From: Bostrychus sinensis
Taxonomy: Eukaryota > Chordata > Actinopteri > Gobiiformes > Eleotridae
NCBI GenBank assembly: GCA_020698575.1
Contig: CM036243.1
Coordinates: 12,391,903 to 12,455,902, forward strand
Reading direction: 5' to 3'
DNA: 64,000 nucleotides
Shown here: piece after piece, positions 12,740 through 28,100 of the stretch
Layout: each line of letters begins with the position of its first letter
Position numbering within the stretch: the stretch's first letter is position 1
Translations under genes and position numbers: made by a program
The notes under the pieces: model-generated
What the model saw: the letters and a program-made list of their open reading frames with translations, nothing else
What the model was told of the DNA's origin: nothing
Database searches by the model: none

Positions 12740-13134
12740 GGACATGTAGGACAAGCTGGCCCCGCCCTCGCCTCTTCCTCGTCGCATCCTGCTCCCATCT
12801 CTCCTCATCCTCCTCCTCCGCCCGCCCTCCCCTCTTCTCCCCGGGCTGGTGGTGGTGGTGTTTTCCTCCGCGCTCTCGGTGGCGGCTGCTCTGAGTCTCA
12901 TAATGCCCTTCCTCTGAGCTCACACATACTTTTTTCCATCCTCTCCGTTTCTGACTCCCAAGGTCAAGTCTGGCATCATCCTGACTCTGACATGCCGTTC
13001 ATAAACCCCCAGCTCTGGTTCTACTAACTTCTCTGCTCCAGCCCCGCCGCCGCTGCACTTTACCGACCCCCAGCAACAACTCCTCTTCGGGGAAACTGAA
13101 GCACCTGCCGCCTCCGCCGCAAAACTCGCCCCAT
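12740..13134 (+). promoter_or_regulatory. coro2a: GC-rich promoter and 5' UTR of coro2a (upstream promoter)
   Basis: Base composition shifts abruptly from AT-rich to CpG- and C/T-rich (clusters such as CCCCGCCCTCG and CCGCCGCCGCTGC). The block ends just before an ATG (13135) whose five codons, MTVSK, run into a GTGGGT donor. No TATA box is evident. The start site itself cannot be placed. Confidence 0.7.
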
Positions 13135-16100
13135 ATGACCGTCTCAAAGGTGGGTTGACTCACACTCTCGCGGCCTTTTACTGGACGCTTGTCGTGTTTG
13201 TTGTTTAGTGTACGTCTTAAACGACTTTAAGCGCTTTATATGACGCTGCGGTGTAGCTTTATTTGCGGCGTGGGTGTACCATGCGGCCGCTCTGCGTCAC
13301 CGTGTGGACATGACATCGCGGTGCCTCTGGTGGTTTCACTCGTTCAACTTAAACCTATTCCAGCTGGTTATTGGCTTGGCAGCAAGTCTGTTTACGTCCC
13401 GCATAGAGTAAAATGTCCACTTTCGGTTTTTTTTTTTTTGACAGACGTAGATTGGATGGGACACAGACTACGTTAATGGCTTCTAGGGCAAGGGCCCTGT
13501 ATGGGATTTTAGAAATACTGATGGCTCCAAAGGTTGTGTACTGAAGATGCCTGCCTCCCTAAATGTCCATATAGTTTAAAATAAATATTTGTATCACGTT
13601 ATCTTAAACCCATCCTGTATATTTAGGCCACTGAAATTACTACTGACTAGGGTACAGGGCCAAAGTTGCTTCCAACTCCAAGTTTCCATCAAAGCCTTTT
13701 CCTCAAATACTTACACAGTGCTTACACAGACTACACTGTCAATTAATTTCCCCCAAATTATTGTAAAATGTAAACTGGATAAAGGACCTAAAAATAAAAA
13801 TAATGAAATATTCTTTAATAAATACATTGTGGACCTCAAGGCTGCATACGACCATGATGGCAACCCATTCAAACAACAGTAAGTCTCAACAATTAATTTA
13901 TTATGCTTTATAAATATTTATTCTATGTGTGAGTCATTATAAGACTCACACTAGTCCCTTTAGTGACCGAAGGCCTAAAGTGACATACGGTTAAAATGAG
14001 GTCAGCCAGTGGAAGTGCCCCATGTCCAGACACAAGCCTAATCTGAGCCAGGGATGCACCTTTTATACAGTTTCTTTAACAGTTAGTTGGTAGACTTAAC
14101 AAGCAATAATTGATTAACCATTAACTGTCTCTATTTTGCAACATAATGGTTAATTGGTTAAAAAATGAATCAAGCATGCTCTTAATGACAATTAATTGGT
14201 TAACCACCAACACCCCGAATCTGAACACTTGAACCAGAAAAACGAAAATAAACCTTTTACAAATAACACTGTCCAACACATTAGTACCAACAGTGAAATG
14301 TATGATATTTCTCAGCCTGTCTGCACTGTGCAAGGCCACCAGCTCACCAGATGGTTTGCATCTATTGTTTGTCCCCTTTTTTTGTCCCGACATAAACAAA
14401 CTTAGGACAATAGAAAAAGCAGTTCAGGTTTAATGACCCGAGGCTAATGCTCACCACATGTGAAGCAGTGGGAGAAAATGGGCAGAGTGTGCCAACTGCA
14501 TTCATTCTTTTAGCTAAGTACAGTGACACTTCCACATGGTTAAGCTCAGAGAATCACTGTGTTTACTGTGTAGTAATGGCAGTAGGGGTAGTAGTAATAC
14601 TTGGAAATTTTCTGTCAAGTGAGAGTTTGTAAATGGCCAATTTTTCTCATGTTGCACCATTTGACATTTTAACAGTTTTGTGTAAAGTTATTTACAGGCC
14701 CAAACTTCACTGGCTTTCATTCACAAACTTGAAGACTTTCTGAAGACACCAGTGTGAGTTTAACACCTAAGTGTGATGGAGTGAGCCATGACTTTTTGGA
14801 GCAGTGCATAGAGTAGAGGTGTCATGCTAGCACTAGAAGTAGGCTTGTCATCTACCTAATGGCAAACACTTGCCAAAAACCGCATTAGACTAATGAGTTA
14901 GTGCCCAAATGCTGCCAAAATTCATATGTGGGAAGCTGAAGGCTCACAGCTAAAAATAGACTCCTAGCATGGGGTTGAATAAGAGGGTGAAAATATTTTA
15001 TTGTAGAGGAGCGTCATCATCTCCTCTCTATGGGGTAGCACTGTATATAGGCTGCGCTTTGATGTTAATATTGAAATATTAAGCTGCATCCCCAATGCAC
15101 CATCACGCTTCTAAAAAAATATATTGACTCTGAGAACAAAAGGTTACTTCTCTAAAATGTGTCAATTTACAACCTTAAAGGCCATTTATAAACATTTGTA
15201 TATTGTGGTGCACAATGGTAGAGTGGTTAATGCTTCTGCCTCTCAGCAAGCAGGATCTGGTTTTGATCCTTGGGACTGGCAGCTACAATTTCTCTGGAGT
15301 TTTACATGTGCTTCCCAAGAGTTTACATAGTATTCATTCATTAATTCTTAATGAATGAATACTCTTAGATATCATTTTATCAGCAGAAACAGGGCTTTAG
15401 TATGATTCATTTGATTAATTAATTTTAATGATATTTATTTCAAGAAAATGGATGATGTGTATGCGCCTTCTTTTTTTGTTTGTACTTTTAAAGCAGGATT
15501 GATGATCTTATTTTACTGTACACAATTGTAGAATCTCATAGCTGTGTGAGATTCAAATCCAATAGTGTGACAGTTCATTATGCAACCATATCTGCATAAT
15601 GTGCATGTACAGACTTTGATGAGATTGATCCTGTATTGATTTACGCAGATCGGACTAAGATTTACACATTGCTCAATACAAGTCAATAATGATGCCAATA
15701 TTTAAAACCCCAAAGGTCGGACTTTTCTTGTTTACTTCCACTTCAGACTGGAAGGATTTTGGTTCCCAGCTGTAAGGAGACTGATGTTGCTGATAAATTG
15801 AGAAGCCATGTCTAAGCCCCCAGAACAAAGCCCTGAGGGAGCTTTAATCCCAGTTCAGCGGAATCACCATCTCCCCTGTGTTTCACCCTCGACTAACCTA
15901 ATGAAGCTCTGCCTTATGCCCAGCAGGACAACAGTCATGTATCCTTAATCTGTACACCTATACTCTTAAGTCCAAATATAGTGATTCACTAGTGCAAATT
16001 TATGCCAATGTAAAATCAGAGACCAAAGGTTAGATAAGGTGAAGTTGTTTAAGGGTGTGAATGAGATCAGCCGCAGTGTAATGGGAAAAATTCTTATAAA

Positions 16101-19100
16101 AATGGCACTTGTAAACTTCATCCAGATGCTTGGCGTAAATAGTTGTGTTGATATTTTTTATTAGTGGAATTCTTTAAAGTATTGAACATTTTTGTGCTTA
16201 ATGTTTTTGGCATGTTTACAGTATATTTTGGGTGTCATGAAAAGTGCTTCATAAATGGAAGCTGTTATATTATTGTTATTAAGCATTATTAAAAAGGCCC
16301 ATCAATGCCCATACTTTTTGAGGAAGCTGAAATGTACCGGGGAAAGCTCTCAGAACCCAGTACTTTTATAAAAGGTGTGTGTATGAGGAATGACCATAGA
16401 CAATAGTAAGGTTTATCATCAGGGAATAACAGTAAAATCTTGTACACCAGCTAGCCAGCCACCAACATCAAGTGGAAGCAGGTCAGTCAAACAGTAGTCT
16501 CAACAGCAGGACACAACTTTTGCCTGTACTTTTGCTGCTCTTCATCGATCTCAGCCCATCCACGTCACCACAAGAAGTTTCATATTCACAGTTTATTTCT
16601 TGTCCTGTCTGTTATCTAATTTCAAACAATTACAGGCTTTCTTACTTATGCTTTAGCTCTGTGAATATATATGATGCATTGCCTAAACCTACAGAACCTG
16701 AATGTGGCGTCCACACTAAGTCCATGGTCTGAACCGGTACACTTTGTAAATCTGCTGAACTAATAGAGAAAATGATGAAAATTACAGTTTGCTGTTATAA
16801 AAACCATAGAACTGCTGTAACAAGCAATATGTTGACTTTAATTTAATGGATGTAGCTATCAGTTGTTTATGTTTAAGTGATCTTGCTTTATGCAGTGTTT
16901 TTCCATTTAGTTCTATACTGACATTTTGATGTTTTTTTTCTGGTTATGTTAGTACTTCCTCCTAAATGCTGTTATGTAACCAGAGCCAGCATGTGACAGC
17001 ATAAAGTTCACTTATTGTCAAGCACAGACGCCTTAAGACCGGCAGCTTTAACACATTAAAGCTTTTGCTGTTGCTTCCCGTCACTTTAGGGCTGGGCCAT
17101 TACACAGCAAACCTAAGGGCTCTTCAAACAGTGATTAAAACTGAGCTGTTGTGTTTTCTGTGTTACATCACTGTGAGTAGGACGGCCCGTGGCCGGTTGT
17201 CCCGCACGTTTCTGACATGACAGCTGTCCGACTGTTTGCGGATTATCTGCGGCTGCTCCCACGTGGCACACAGCAAGGGATTACCTTTAGAAAAACAAAC
17301 TGTCCATGTCTATTCACCGTCCACATAGTGTTGCTGTTGAGCTGGCAATGTCACCTAACTGAGTACACTTTGCCGTAGGTCATCTTTTAGGAGGTTAGCG
17401 TTGGTTTGTCATAAACTGGTGGTCGGATTTTGATGAAATTTTACATGAAAAGTTAATAAAAAGCCAAGGAAGAAATTATTAGTGTAAGGCAATTCTGTGG
17501 TGTCCTGAAGGTGTAAAAGACAGGCTGGGTTTATTTACCATCAGTACAGGACCTGGAGACAGTTGAACACTCAACACATTGTGACAGTACTGACCATTCA
17601 AGTCTTGCTATACTATGCTATTTTTATAACATAAGATGGTCATAAATAGGGTGATCCACAAATAGATGTAAACAAAGACAGAACTGGAGGTGTCCTTGGT
17701 ACGGCTGTGCAGGGGACATTTAATTCCCTAACAATAAATATTAGGAATGTTTGAAATGATTCTTACCAGAGAATATCAAAGATACTAACTCAAGCCACAA
17801 GATATCAAAAGAACAGTAGCAACCCACATAAAGGCTTTGTAACTCAAGTGAAGCATTTACCCCTGAACTAGAAGATTCCTAGTTTGAGTCCAGGTCTGGG
17901 CGCCATAATTTACCATATCGAGATATGACCAACGCTTTGCATTGGATGTTCTCAATTCAAGAGTTCAAATTTATGAACTGACATTACAGATTCAACCTTA
18001 TCCAGAGTGAATTTCAAAACTGTTAAAAGCCACCAAGCTCAAGCAGACAGCCAAAAATTATTCACTCTTATATGGCAGAAAACCAGCTGTTACATAAATA
18101 TTTTAATTAGTTGGTTGTAAATATTTAGTTTTTGAGACATCTAAGTCTTTTGGGAATCAAGGAAGCATAGTAATTTATTATTGACAAGGAAAAGTAAACA
18201 GACTTGTCTTTTTGAAGTGTCTGTGTTCATTATATCAATCCACATTGGCTGCAATGCTTCGCCTAATGAAAAATCAATGCCGTAGCAAATGTACTGATCA
18301 CCTTAAATAGCCTGTTCATTTGTGTAGTAGGCTAGACTAAATGTTTACTTTGAATCACTGCCCAGCACAGATTTATTGGTTGGCAAGGTAAAGGCCTGTC
18401 AGTGTACCCTGAATTTAAAAAATGATAAGCTAATTTGTACATGGTCAATATACAGCTAATTATGGTGAGTGCTCATGTCAATTATACATTTAGCTTGCCT
18501 TAAGCTAGTTGTTTTATACAATATGTGTCAGACTGTGAGACCTCTGCGGTTGGCATACTGAAGAAACTGAGCCTGGGAAGCAAAGAGCATGTTGACAATC
18601 TTAGCTGTTGTCTGTTACTTGTACTAATTAAATGTAAATTAGTGGCAAGCTTTATAGCTAAGCATTAGTAGAACACATAATTTGAGGGTCTGGCCTGTCA
18701 TGGCAGGTAGTCTGTCTTATTTTACTTAAAGAAGAAGCTTCAGAGTTGGCTAGCTACATGCAAGCTATAGTATCAACCTGCCAGCTGTCATATTTAAAAA
18801 GGTTAAGGCTGTTTATTAGTTTTTTTTAAATATATTTTTGTATTTGTTTTTAGAAAAGGAAATAATGAAACAAAGACAATAATTAATAATTATTTAAAAA
18901 AAATGTGTCTTTCATTCTTTGGGCTTGTCAGACTGGGAACACATTACACTAATTTTTGTCTGTAATAATTACAGCATTAGCATAACAAGCCTGGTATTAG
19001 CATGTTTAGTTAGCAACAAACTTAAAGCAGATACATCATCAGAACAATGGGTCTTAGCGCAGTCTCTGGGCTGATAACATTACACAGCTCAGTGTACATG

Positions 19101-22100
19101 CAGCACTGTGCATATGTGTATATTGTATATAAAGAGAAGCTGGACCTATTTAAAGACCAGCTAATCCTCTTGAGCCCCTGAAAGTGAAACTCACCTTGAC
19201 TACAGTTACTACGATTAATGAATGGATGGCTGGGCCACTGACACTGTTACTGAAGAGATTGTGATCCTGCTGACTGGTGTGGTTCGCTTATACCTAAATT
19301 ATCATAATTTTAAAATAAAGTTTAATAATAGTTACATTTGGCAGCCTAATTTATGCTGAAATGTATTTTTTTACTTTGCTCTTTTTATTTTCATCTTTCT
19401 CTTTTTTAATCATTTCCTGCTTCTATCTTTTTGGTGGTGATTATTTTTGTCTCACTTTAAAGCTTGTGCTACAAAGACAACTTCCTCTCTGCACAGCGCT
19501 GTTGCTTAATTAATAATGACAACCCTCTGGAGGCAACGACCTGCTACAGTGCTGTGGTGGCACTGTTTTCCTATTTATAGCTCTCAACAGGGGTTTATGT
19601 AGTGCTTTATAGGGCATTTGTAATTTTTTGCATGTGCCCATGGTCTTGCTCATCATCCATATTACCTTTTCGGATTTTATTGTCCTCCTCCAATATGCTG
19701 ACTGCTACAGTTTTTGGCACTGTATATTTTCTTTTTGTGGAAGCTGTTTAAAATTCTGTCAGTAGATGTTGGGAAATCTAGGACATCCAAATACAGAACA
19801 GAACCCACCAATGTGGCAAAAAGACAAAGTGTTAGGAGGATTATAAGGCAAGTTCTTCTGCTTTTATATAAATATTCTCTATACTGAATTTTACATGCAG
19901 TGTTGCTGTAAGGATGCAATTTTGCCTCATGGTAACCTGATGGAACTCATGAACAGGGCTGAGTGGGCAGGAGTCAATATCAGTTTTCATTGTGATTTCC
20001 TGGTACTGTCATACCTAGGATTTCATTACATGTCAATCAGATTATGAGGAAATTATTGATTATAAATAGGATGTTGTCAAGAGTTGGTCTTTTGTTGTGC
20101 TTTAGGACTAAGACTCTATTGGAATAGTGCCAGTACTACAGTAATTGGAACACTTTTGAAATCAATAAAGAGACTGACTTAGGTCCAAGTTTGACCGTTG
20201 TTTTCTTCCTATAGATAATAGCCACATGCTGCTTTGTCTGGTGCGAGTTGTGCATAAAATTGGAATTTAATTTACATATTCTTCAAAGTGTGTTTTTTCC
20301 AGAGTTGTTTGAAGTTATTTCAGAGTATTGGCTGCCCAGACTGCTCTCACTGCCAGGCTTGATGTCAGCAGGTATGGCTATGATATCACTGAGAAGTAGT
20401 TAGTCTGTTTCAAACAGATGTGGTAAGGCATATAAAGCAAGTGAATCACACATGAGAACATGGGAGACTGAGACACACTGCTCAAACAAGTTAACACCTG
20501 ACTGTAATATTAGGTGAGCTCATGTACACTATGTACTGTAGCAGGATGTGTGCACAGTTTACCAAATACTTTTGTATTTTGTGTTCAGACTACAAGACAT
20601 GTTTAATGTTTTTTATTAGTTGTAAATGAGGACAAACCAATGTGTGGTTAAGTAAAATGAAAAAAAAAAGTTTATATTTTTGCAGTCTAGTATGCAATAA
20701 CAGAGTTAAATCTAGAGCTAAATCATATTCAAAGTAGCCTTAATAAGCCAGAATGATGGCTTATGCGATGCATGTTCTTCAGGCTATCAATCATAATACC
20801 TTTCAAGCCAAAGAAAAATAATAAAAATCATTTTGTTGGGTGTTATATAATTTTGCTCATATACTACTTTTTTATTGTAGTGACATGAAACCATATAGAT
20901 TTGTAAATGTGGTGGATTTGAAAATGTGTAGCTCCAGGAATCTCTTAAAGGTGTTTTGAGCAGTACGTAGAGCAGTACGTATTTTATTATCTTATTTTAT
21001 ATTTAATACAATTTACCCACGTCTCCCAAGATATGAGGTAAAAATGTTTTAGTTAAATATTAGTTTCACTGATAACCATGGTACAGCTAATTTATTCACA
21101 ATAATAAAAAAAAGGAACGTAATGCCCAAGTTTTTTATGTTTACATTTACTGTTTTCAATCCAGTACGGGCGCATATGCTGCTTCCAGTACCTTGTAAAA
21201 TATTAAATGAACAAAAAAATATTGTGATGAATAGCAGCCAAAACTTTGTCGCCGGGAGATGGTAACAAATATTACAAAAGACAAGATTTTTCTTGTCTTT
21301 ACTAGTACTAAGAGTAATTACTGACCACATTTCTCCACCCAGTCAATACTGTTTAGTGCCACACTTCTGATTGGCACAATATTAATCAATAAAGAAATTA
21401 TCCACAGTATATGCATATAGCCAAATTTCACTTCCTTTCATTTCTTTTGTATTTTTGATGCTCACCAGCCTGTCAACACCTCTGACCTGACCGTGCATGC
21501 TGCGTCTTTGACTCTGTTACAATCTTTGCAACATTTACATTCCTGGAGCGTGAGTACATCACACGTATGTTTAATAAGCAGATGTGTTGTCTGATAGCGC
21601 TACTGCTGGTGTGAATGTGTGGCACAGTTCCAGCCTCAGTCCAATGTTGCCAAAGTTGTGAACAGTTGTGTCAGTGCACTTAGTCACCCCTCGGCCTGTT
21701 GAGGCATAGTTATGATTTCACCGAGTGGCTTGCGTTGTCCTGTCCTGTCATCACGAAATGTACTTTTCAATACCAAATAATGAGTCGTATACATGTAATT
21801 TGATTTTTTGGGCATTTTGCCATATTAGATTGAAATCAGGTAATAAAATTTGTTCTCTACTCATTTTCGCTGCATTATTTGCTTCAGCTTTTGAGTACTG
21901 TTTGAGAAGTTGTGCCTCCTCATTTGCACACCCTGATAGCCAAACCAAATCCAGAAGCCACATGCAAATTTATGCTACCTTATCATACTCTGCTTTTCTC
22001 ATGCACTCTGCTGGTCACTGATGAAAGAATACCTAGATGATGAAGAAAACCTAGAAAAAAAAATAATAGAATGTGCTCTAGAATGATCAGTAGACAAGGA

Positions 22101-25100
22101 CGCCATGTAAGTCCATTGAATATGCACATATTATGTTTCAAGTATTTGTGTCTATAAATACTACAGACAGACCCATCTTCTTATATTTTCTTTTATAATG
22201 GGCCCATGTGAAGCTGTTTTGCCCCGGGCCCCAGCAGTCCTGTCGACAGGCCTAACTACAGACTGTTAGCCCTGATGTTCCAGTAGTCCCTTGCTAACAT
22301 TTGATTGTACCTTTTGGCTATTGTGAGCTGTACAAGCAACAGGGTGAATGAAACTGAATTACTGAGATGTTGTTTTATTGCATGCAATGTTACCATTGCA
22401 TAACATGGATAAGAAATGTGTGTAATGTAACAGTCTCACATTGCATCCAGATTGTTTATTAGTGGTTTCTAAAATGGAATTTCGTACCTAGTAGCAGAAT
22501 AATATTGTATATAGTTTTAAAAATTATATGGCAAATGAATTAATCAACATTTTATCTACCCCTTGGAGGAATTTGGAGGAATATTGATATTATTTTATAA
22601 ATAATTATTATTTTAATTATTTTATAAAGAGGTCACTGTGACTCTGTGTCAAAGGCTTTGGCCTATTTTCCCCACACAGCTAGTTATTAGTGAACTATTG
22701 TGTGAGGTGTGATTAAAGAGAAGTGCCACTAGAACAAGCTTTTAGCACTGAAGCGTTGTCCTTACTGATAATTACTACACATAGGGTAGCACTCTGAAGC
22801 CTCATGATCACAGCTGAATGAAGTGAAGCCCAGTGAGCCAAGAGTGGAGCTTCGGGCCAACAGATAGTGTTGACTGTCTGTGGCAACTATTGAGGTTTTT
22901 CATGGTCCTTTAACTACTAGTACAGCATATTATAAGAATGAACTGACTTCTAGCATGATGTAGCCTTTAGCTGCTGTGCTCTCTGTCTGCTTTCAGTTGC
23001 TTCTATAAACAAAATTAAATATGTTCTCTGTTCAGGCATTAACATTAGACACTGTATAATGTAACTGGGTGGTTGTGATTTGTGACTGCACAGCTACAAT
23101 AAAGGGTAAGCACTTTAAATAAATCATACGTATCACCAAAATCAAATTAGTTCAACATGGAGATAACCCAGTATGTCCAGATATATTGATTGTAGCCATA
23201 GAAATGAGACTTGGCTCATTACTGTCTTATCTCAGACCCTTTGGACTGTGTAGCAGGGGACGTGTGACACTGTCTTTATCAGTAATGTACACAGTGCTGT
23301 TGTGTGTATCCAGAAATATCCCTGAAGGAGCTATCTGTACTATTGTAAGTTGAATTATGCAAGCACCAGGTGTCTGCTGCTAGAATTATTGCTCTTTAAC
23401 TTGCCTGCACTTGCAAATGTCATAATGTAGTTGTAAGTCGCTGAAATTGATGTTACAGATAATCAGGACGCTTAGAAGCTAGTTTGTGTAAGAATTTGTC
23501 TCAGAGATTCCAAGTCTTTCACACAATTGGATTCAGATAACCATTATACTGTATCTTTAGCAGGGCTGAGCAATATAAAAGACAATAAAAATTTGCAGGT
23601 ATAATTTTTGAGATAACAGTAACACTTGTGATATAAGATTATTTCCATAGCAAAACATTTACTGATTTAGTACAGGGATTTCTAAGACACTTTTATTATA
23701 TTAAAAGGTCATTATTGTTCTTGGTAATGCCTATAAAAAATCTTTGCCAACCCATTTTTGGGAAAATATTAAAAATAATAAGTAAGAAATAAAATAAATA
23801 AGAAATAATTAAGACTCAACCAACACTAAACCTGCTCTAAACCGAACTTTATTTGTACACACCACAATTTAATTTAAGGTTTTCTTTCTTTCTTTTTTTT
23901 TTTGTATGTGGACTCAAGGCACTGAAGCTATAGGTTGTATTTCACTTCCCTTTTTATTTTGACGTAATGGTAGCTCTACCTAAAGAATGTGCACTTTATT
24001 GTACACTTTGGTCTTCCACTAATGTGTGCGCGAGTGCACATGTGTCAGATAAGATCAATAGCTGAGCCCTGGGCAGCAGCTCCTGTTAGTCCCTGCGAAG
24101 GCCAGCTTTTTCAGCCTGTCCTCACATCGACCTGTCAGCCCACTGCGTCCACTGGCCTCCAGAGCAAATGGACCATTGCATAATGTTTTATTTACCATGG
24201 CTCTCCAGTACAAGTGTTTGAATTGGGTCTGACTAAAAGTATATTAAGCCCGCACCTTTTTGGAATTTGCTGATGAACTGTACTTAAATACAACACTCAA
24301 GTTACAATACAACAAGGTCTGCCTCACATTTCTGGTAACAATTTATTAATTTGATTTGATTTATTTTCTGCACATATGATATAAGTAGCCATTTTAGATA
24401 GACAGTTTAATTGTTAATCCGATTACCATTTTATGAATATTATGTAAAAAAAAATGTTGGGGGTAGAGATTTGTTGTATTAGACAAACATAATACACAAC
24501 CAGGGCTAAACAATTTTGAGAGGCAAAAAAAACGTTTGAATCGACAATTTCGTCTTCCATGTAGTAATCAGTTCTTTGTGATTTTGCAGTTCAGATTAAC
24601 TTGTGATATTTTGTGCAGAAATAATAATTTTTTTTTGTGTGGATCTGTAATATTATCTGGAACCAGGATTTTTATATTAGATTCTGTTTTCTTTTTTAGT
24701 TCTATTGTGAGATAGGACCAAAGATACTAACTTGAGCCACAAGCAGTCTGACTTTGGTCAACAGTCTTTTAATAGTTGTATTATGAATAGGGCTAGGTAC
24801 TGTTCAGATTTTTTTGATACCTGTACTTAAACGATACCTTGTTTTCTGTGGCGGTACCTTTCTGATGCCTATGGTGTGCTAATTCATCTTCTACAATCAT
24901 AAAACACAATAATATGGAATAAAAGGCCAATCTTTGGAGCAAAACCAGTAGTTTGTATGGTGTTTTCTGTTGTTTCTTTGATTCATACATGCAAAGGAAC
25001 ATTTAAGGTCTCATAAGTATTGAAATTTGGTATTGAAATTAAAAAAAGTCAATCCCAGTACAACCGCCCCCCGGCCCTAGTTATGAATGATGTAAACAGA

Positions 25101-28100
25101 GTTATCTAAAAGGGTCAGCAAAGACACTTTCCTTTCCCTGATAATATTGCAACTGTCATGCCACATACTTGTTACATCTTAAAAAAGGTGATATGAAAAT
25201 GATAAATGTGACATGTGCTAATTAGCCTCAGTTTGAATGAAAAGATCCATATGACTTTAGGCTGAGTTGTGCAACGCGGGGGATGAGGAGGCTCGTCCCG
25301 TCCCGTCTCCTCTCCTCAGGCTGGGAGACGTCCTGATTGAGCAAACAGAGCAGAGGAGTGGAGCGTCGGAGCAGTGAGAGGAGTGTTACCTGCCTCTCTG
25401 TAGTCACTCCCTCTGAGGGGAGTGTACACTGCACTGCTCTCTTCCCACTTCACTCTGCCTGTTCACACACGCACACTCTGCTCTCACCGCCTCTAAGCCA
25501 CACACAGACTGCCTTTGGACTAGATGATTTCACTAGACTATTTGCTGGGCTGCACATGTTTTGGAGCTCACTAGAGAAGCCTAAGAAGGAATCTGAGCCA
25601 TACTTTACACACCTTTTCATTCAAAGATCTAGCCTTTTCTCACTTTGAGGACCACTGTTTGTTCTCGTACCTCTGACAACTCTTGCGGCAGGGTGAGTGC
25701 CTCTTAACTCTTCTACTTTGCCTTTTTCCACACTCAGTAACTTCCTCTATTTTGTGTTATTTTTTTCTTCTTTCTTACAAAGTGCCATGTCAGTCAAGCT
25801 TATGTTGTGCCAGATTTAGCCATACAGAATAATTAACATGCAGTATGTAGTCTGGACCTTTTACCCAAAATTGTGTCATTGGGATGTTAACTGTAGTTTT
25901 ATGTTCAGATTATTTGAAGCCACAAAGTTTAAAATACATATACCATAAATAAATTATTTAGAAAAATAACACTGTGGGTCACAATAAAATTATTAGAGAT
26001 GTACTTGGGCCCCGCAATCAGACTAGTTGAGATCCACTGACCACTGCTGGGAACTGGTAAACAAAATTTTGGCAGAATTTATTTCAACACCTTTAATTAG
26101 CTGGTATTTTTATTCATGATACCATTCATCTGTAGCCCACTGTAAATGTCTGTGCTTTTCCTCTAAGGATAGGTGTGTGCATGTTAAAAAAAAAGGCAGG
26201 CTTCAACAAGACAAATCTTCCAAGTATCTACTGTTCAATTTCTGTTATTTTTTTAACACTCCACTTATTTTTGTTAATTGCGCTTTGCTTCAGCTCAGAC
26301 CAGTAGCCGCTCATTTCTCGCCACAACCGTAAAAAAGTATTTTCTATTCTTGCTGACAGCCAAAAGTCAAGCAGTTCCACTACATTACAAATGACATCAT
26401 CCAGATCCTGGTCAAGTCTTCCCTCCATACCACATATGGCTATTTATGGCAGCATACACCCTACCAAATACTACCGTGGACCCAAATATGTGCCTTGTGG
26501 TTGGAATCACAGTCTGGTTGAGGTCTTTTCATTAAGCCGCCTGTCCCTTTTTCTCATGTTTGGCTTTGTGAACACATGAGGCTGCGAGGCGCTGTGCCCA
26601 AACTCTGCACACGTGAGCAAAAGTTGAAGCTTGGTAGTGACAAGTCATAAGTACAAAAAGATGCCATGGACCATTGGCATGTTTTCTTTGATTCTCTATG
26701 CTTCAATCATATTATATTACAAGACACTCCAAAATACAAGGTTTAGTTATAGTTTATGAACTATAATTGAGAGATGTGTGTACAATAATTTTTTTATTGA
26801 TAACAAATGTAATCTACTAAAACAATAAACCTCTATAGACCTACTATGGTGCCAGATAGAGCTCCAGTTCTTTGTCATAATAGGTGGTCAGAACACTGAC
26901 CACCTATTTGCCGAGGTCTTGGTTCTGACTGGATAAAGATGCAGGATATAAATGATTCTTTGTAGTGATGTAATCAGAAAGCAAGCTTGTATTTTGGCAA
27001 CAAAGCCAATGAGACAACAAACATAAACCAGTGAATCAACAAAAATGGCTGTAAATATGGTTGTATTGAAAAATGTACTTTCTGATAAGAACACGCTGAT
27101 CTGGTAGGCATTTCTTTTAGCTAGTGAGTTGCAGTTTTTGACAGATAAACATGCAAGTGTATCTTGACCAATATTCTGGTCTGCCATGGTAATGTGTTTG
27201 TTGTGCTGAATAGTAGTTACATAACCATAGTCAGTGACTTTTAGCATGTAGTGTTTAGCTTGTGTGGTGCTAATTGTTTCTATAAAAGCTGTTAAATATT
27301 ATAGCTACAGTTGCTAATGTTCTCTACCCAGGAACTGACACCAAACACGTCTTTGGTTGGTTGCCATTTGTGAACTTGTTCCGCATGCTACTGCTAATTC
27401 ATCTATTTGAATGTAATGTTTTGTATGTTTGTTTACCTTAGTCATCATAGTGCATGCAGCCTATGTTGTTTACAATTTATTGAAATGAGCTTGTGAAAAA
27501 TACTCAATCCGTCTTTGTCTACACTTGTGTAGTCGTTTGCATGGTTGGATTTGTGTGTGCATCTAGTGTCAGCTTACAGTAAAGCTCTCTGTGTACAATC
27601 CATTTTATCTCATTGTTCTGTACTCTGTGTTGTCTTGTTGGGCTGCTGCTAATGGATGTGCTCTTTTCAATAGGACCTTAATGGAAACATCCTTGGGCTA
27701 ATGGGATACCTGCCCATAATGAAGCCTGATATTAAATTCTGTCTAGTTTTATGTGGATATACAGTACTGAGCAAAAGTCCTAGACAGGATTTTAAGAACG
27801 GCTGTGGTCAAAGTAAGGTGTATCAGTGTATAAAGCTCTCAATTACAAAAGGAAGAAAGAAAAATCAAAAGTTCTGCAAAGGCACTGGTGTGATTTTACA
27901 AGGGGAACGATATATAGCCCAGACCAGGACTCAGACTTATTAAACCCCTTAGTTAACATAATTTTCACACCTCACTAAAACTTTTGCACAGTACAGTATC
28001 TCTTGGCTAAATTATTTGTATAGAGTCATCTATTATTTTGGTTCCAATTTGTGTCATTGTGGTTGGCTATTAACAGCACATCTTGTAAGCCTTAAGACAA

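Larger units (their letters stand above)
13150..17384 (+). other. coro2a intron 1, first part
   Basis: This is AT-rich intronic sequence. About 14.05-14.22 kb (from AGGGATGCACC, with many GGTTAA/TTAACC words) resembles an eroded hAT-type MITE. A partial SINE and a hairpin are listed separately. No exon is supported. Confidence 0.5.

Noticed and set aside
12722..13027. 101-residue frame in the GC-rich block before coro2a
   Set aside because: It lies in the promoter/5' UTR, is Pro/Ser-rich through CT-rich composition, and is not in phase with the MTVSK exon.
16472..16732. 86-residue frame with a hydrophobic N terminus
   Set aside because: No domain, no splice partner and no neighbouring support; probably chance.
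25337..25648. 103-residue frame in the candidate second first exon
   Set aside because: It ends before the donor and shows no recognisable protein; treated as an upstream frame in a leader.
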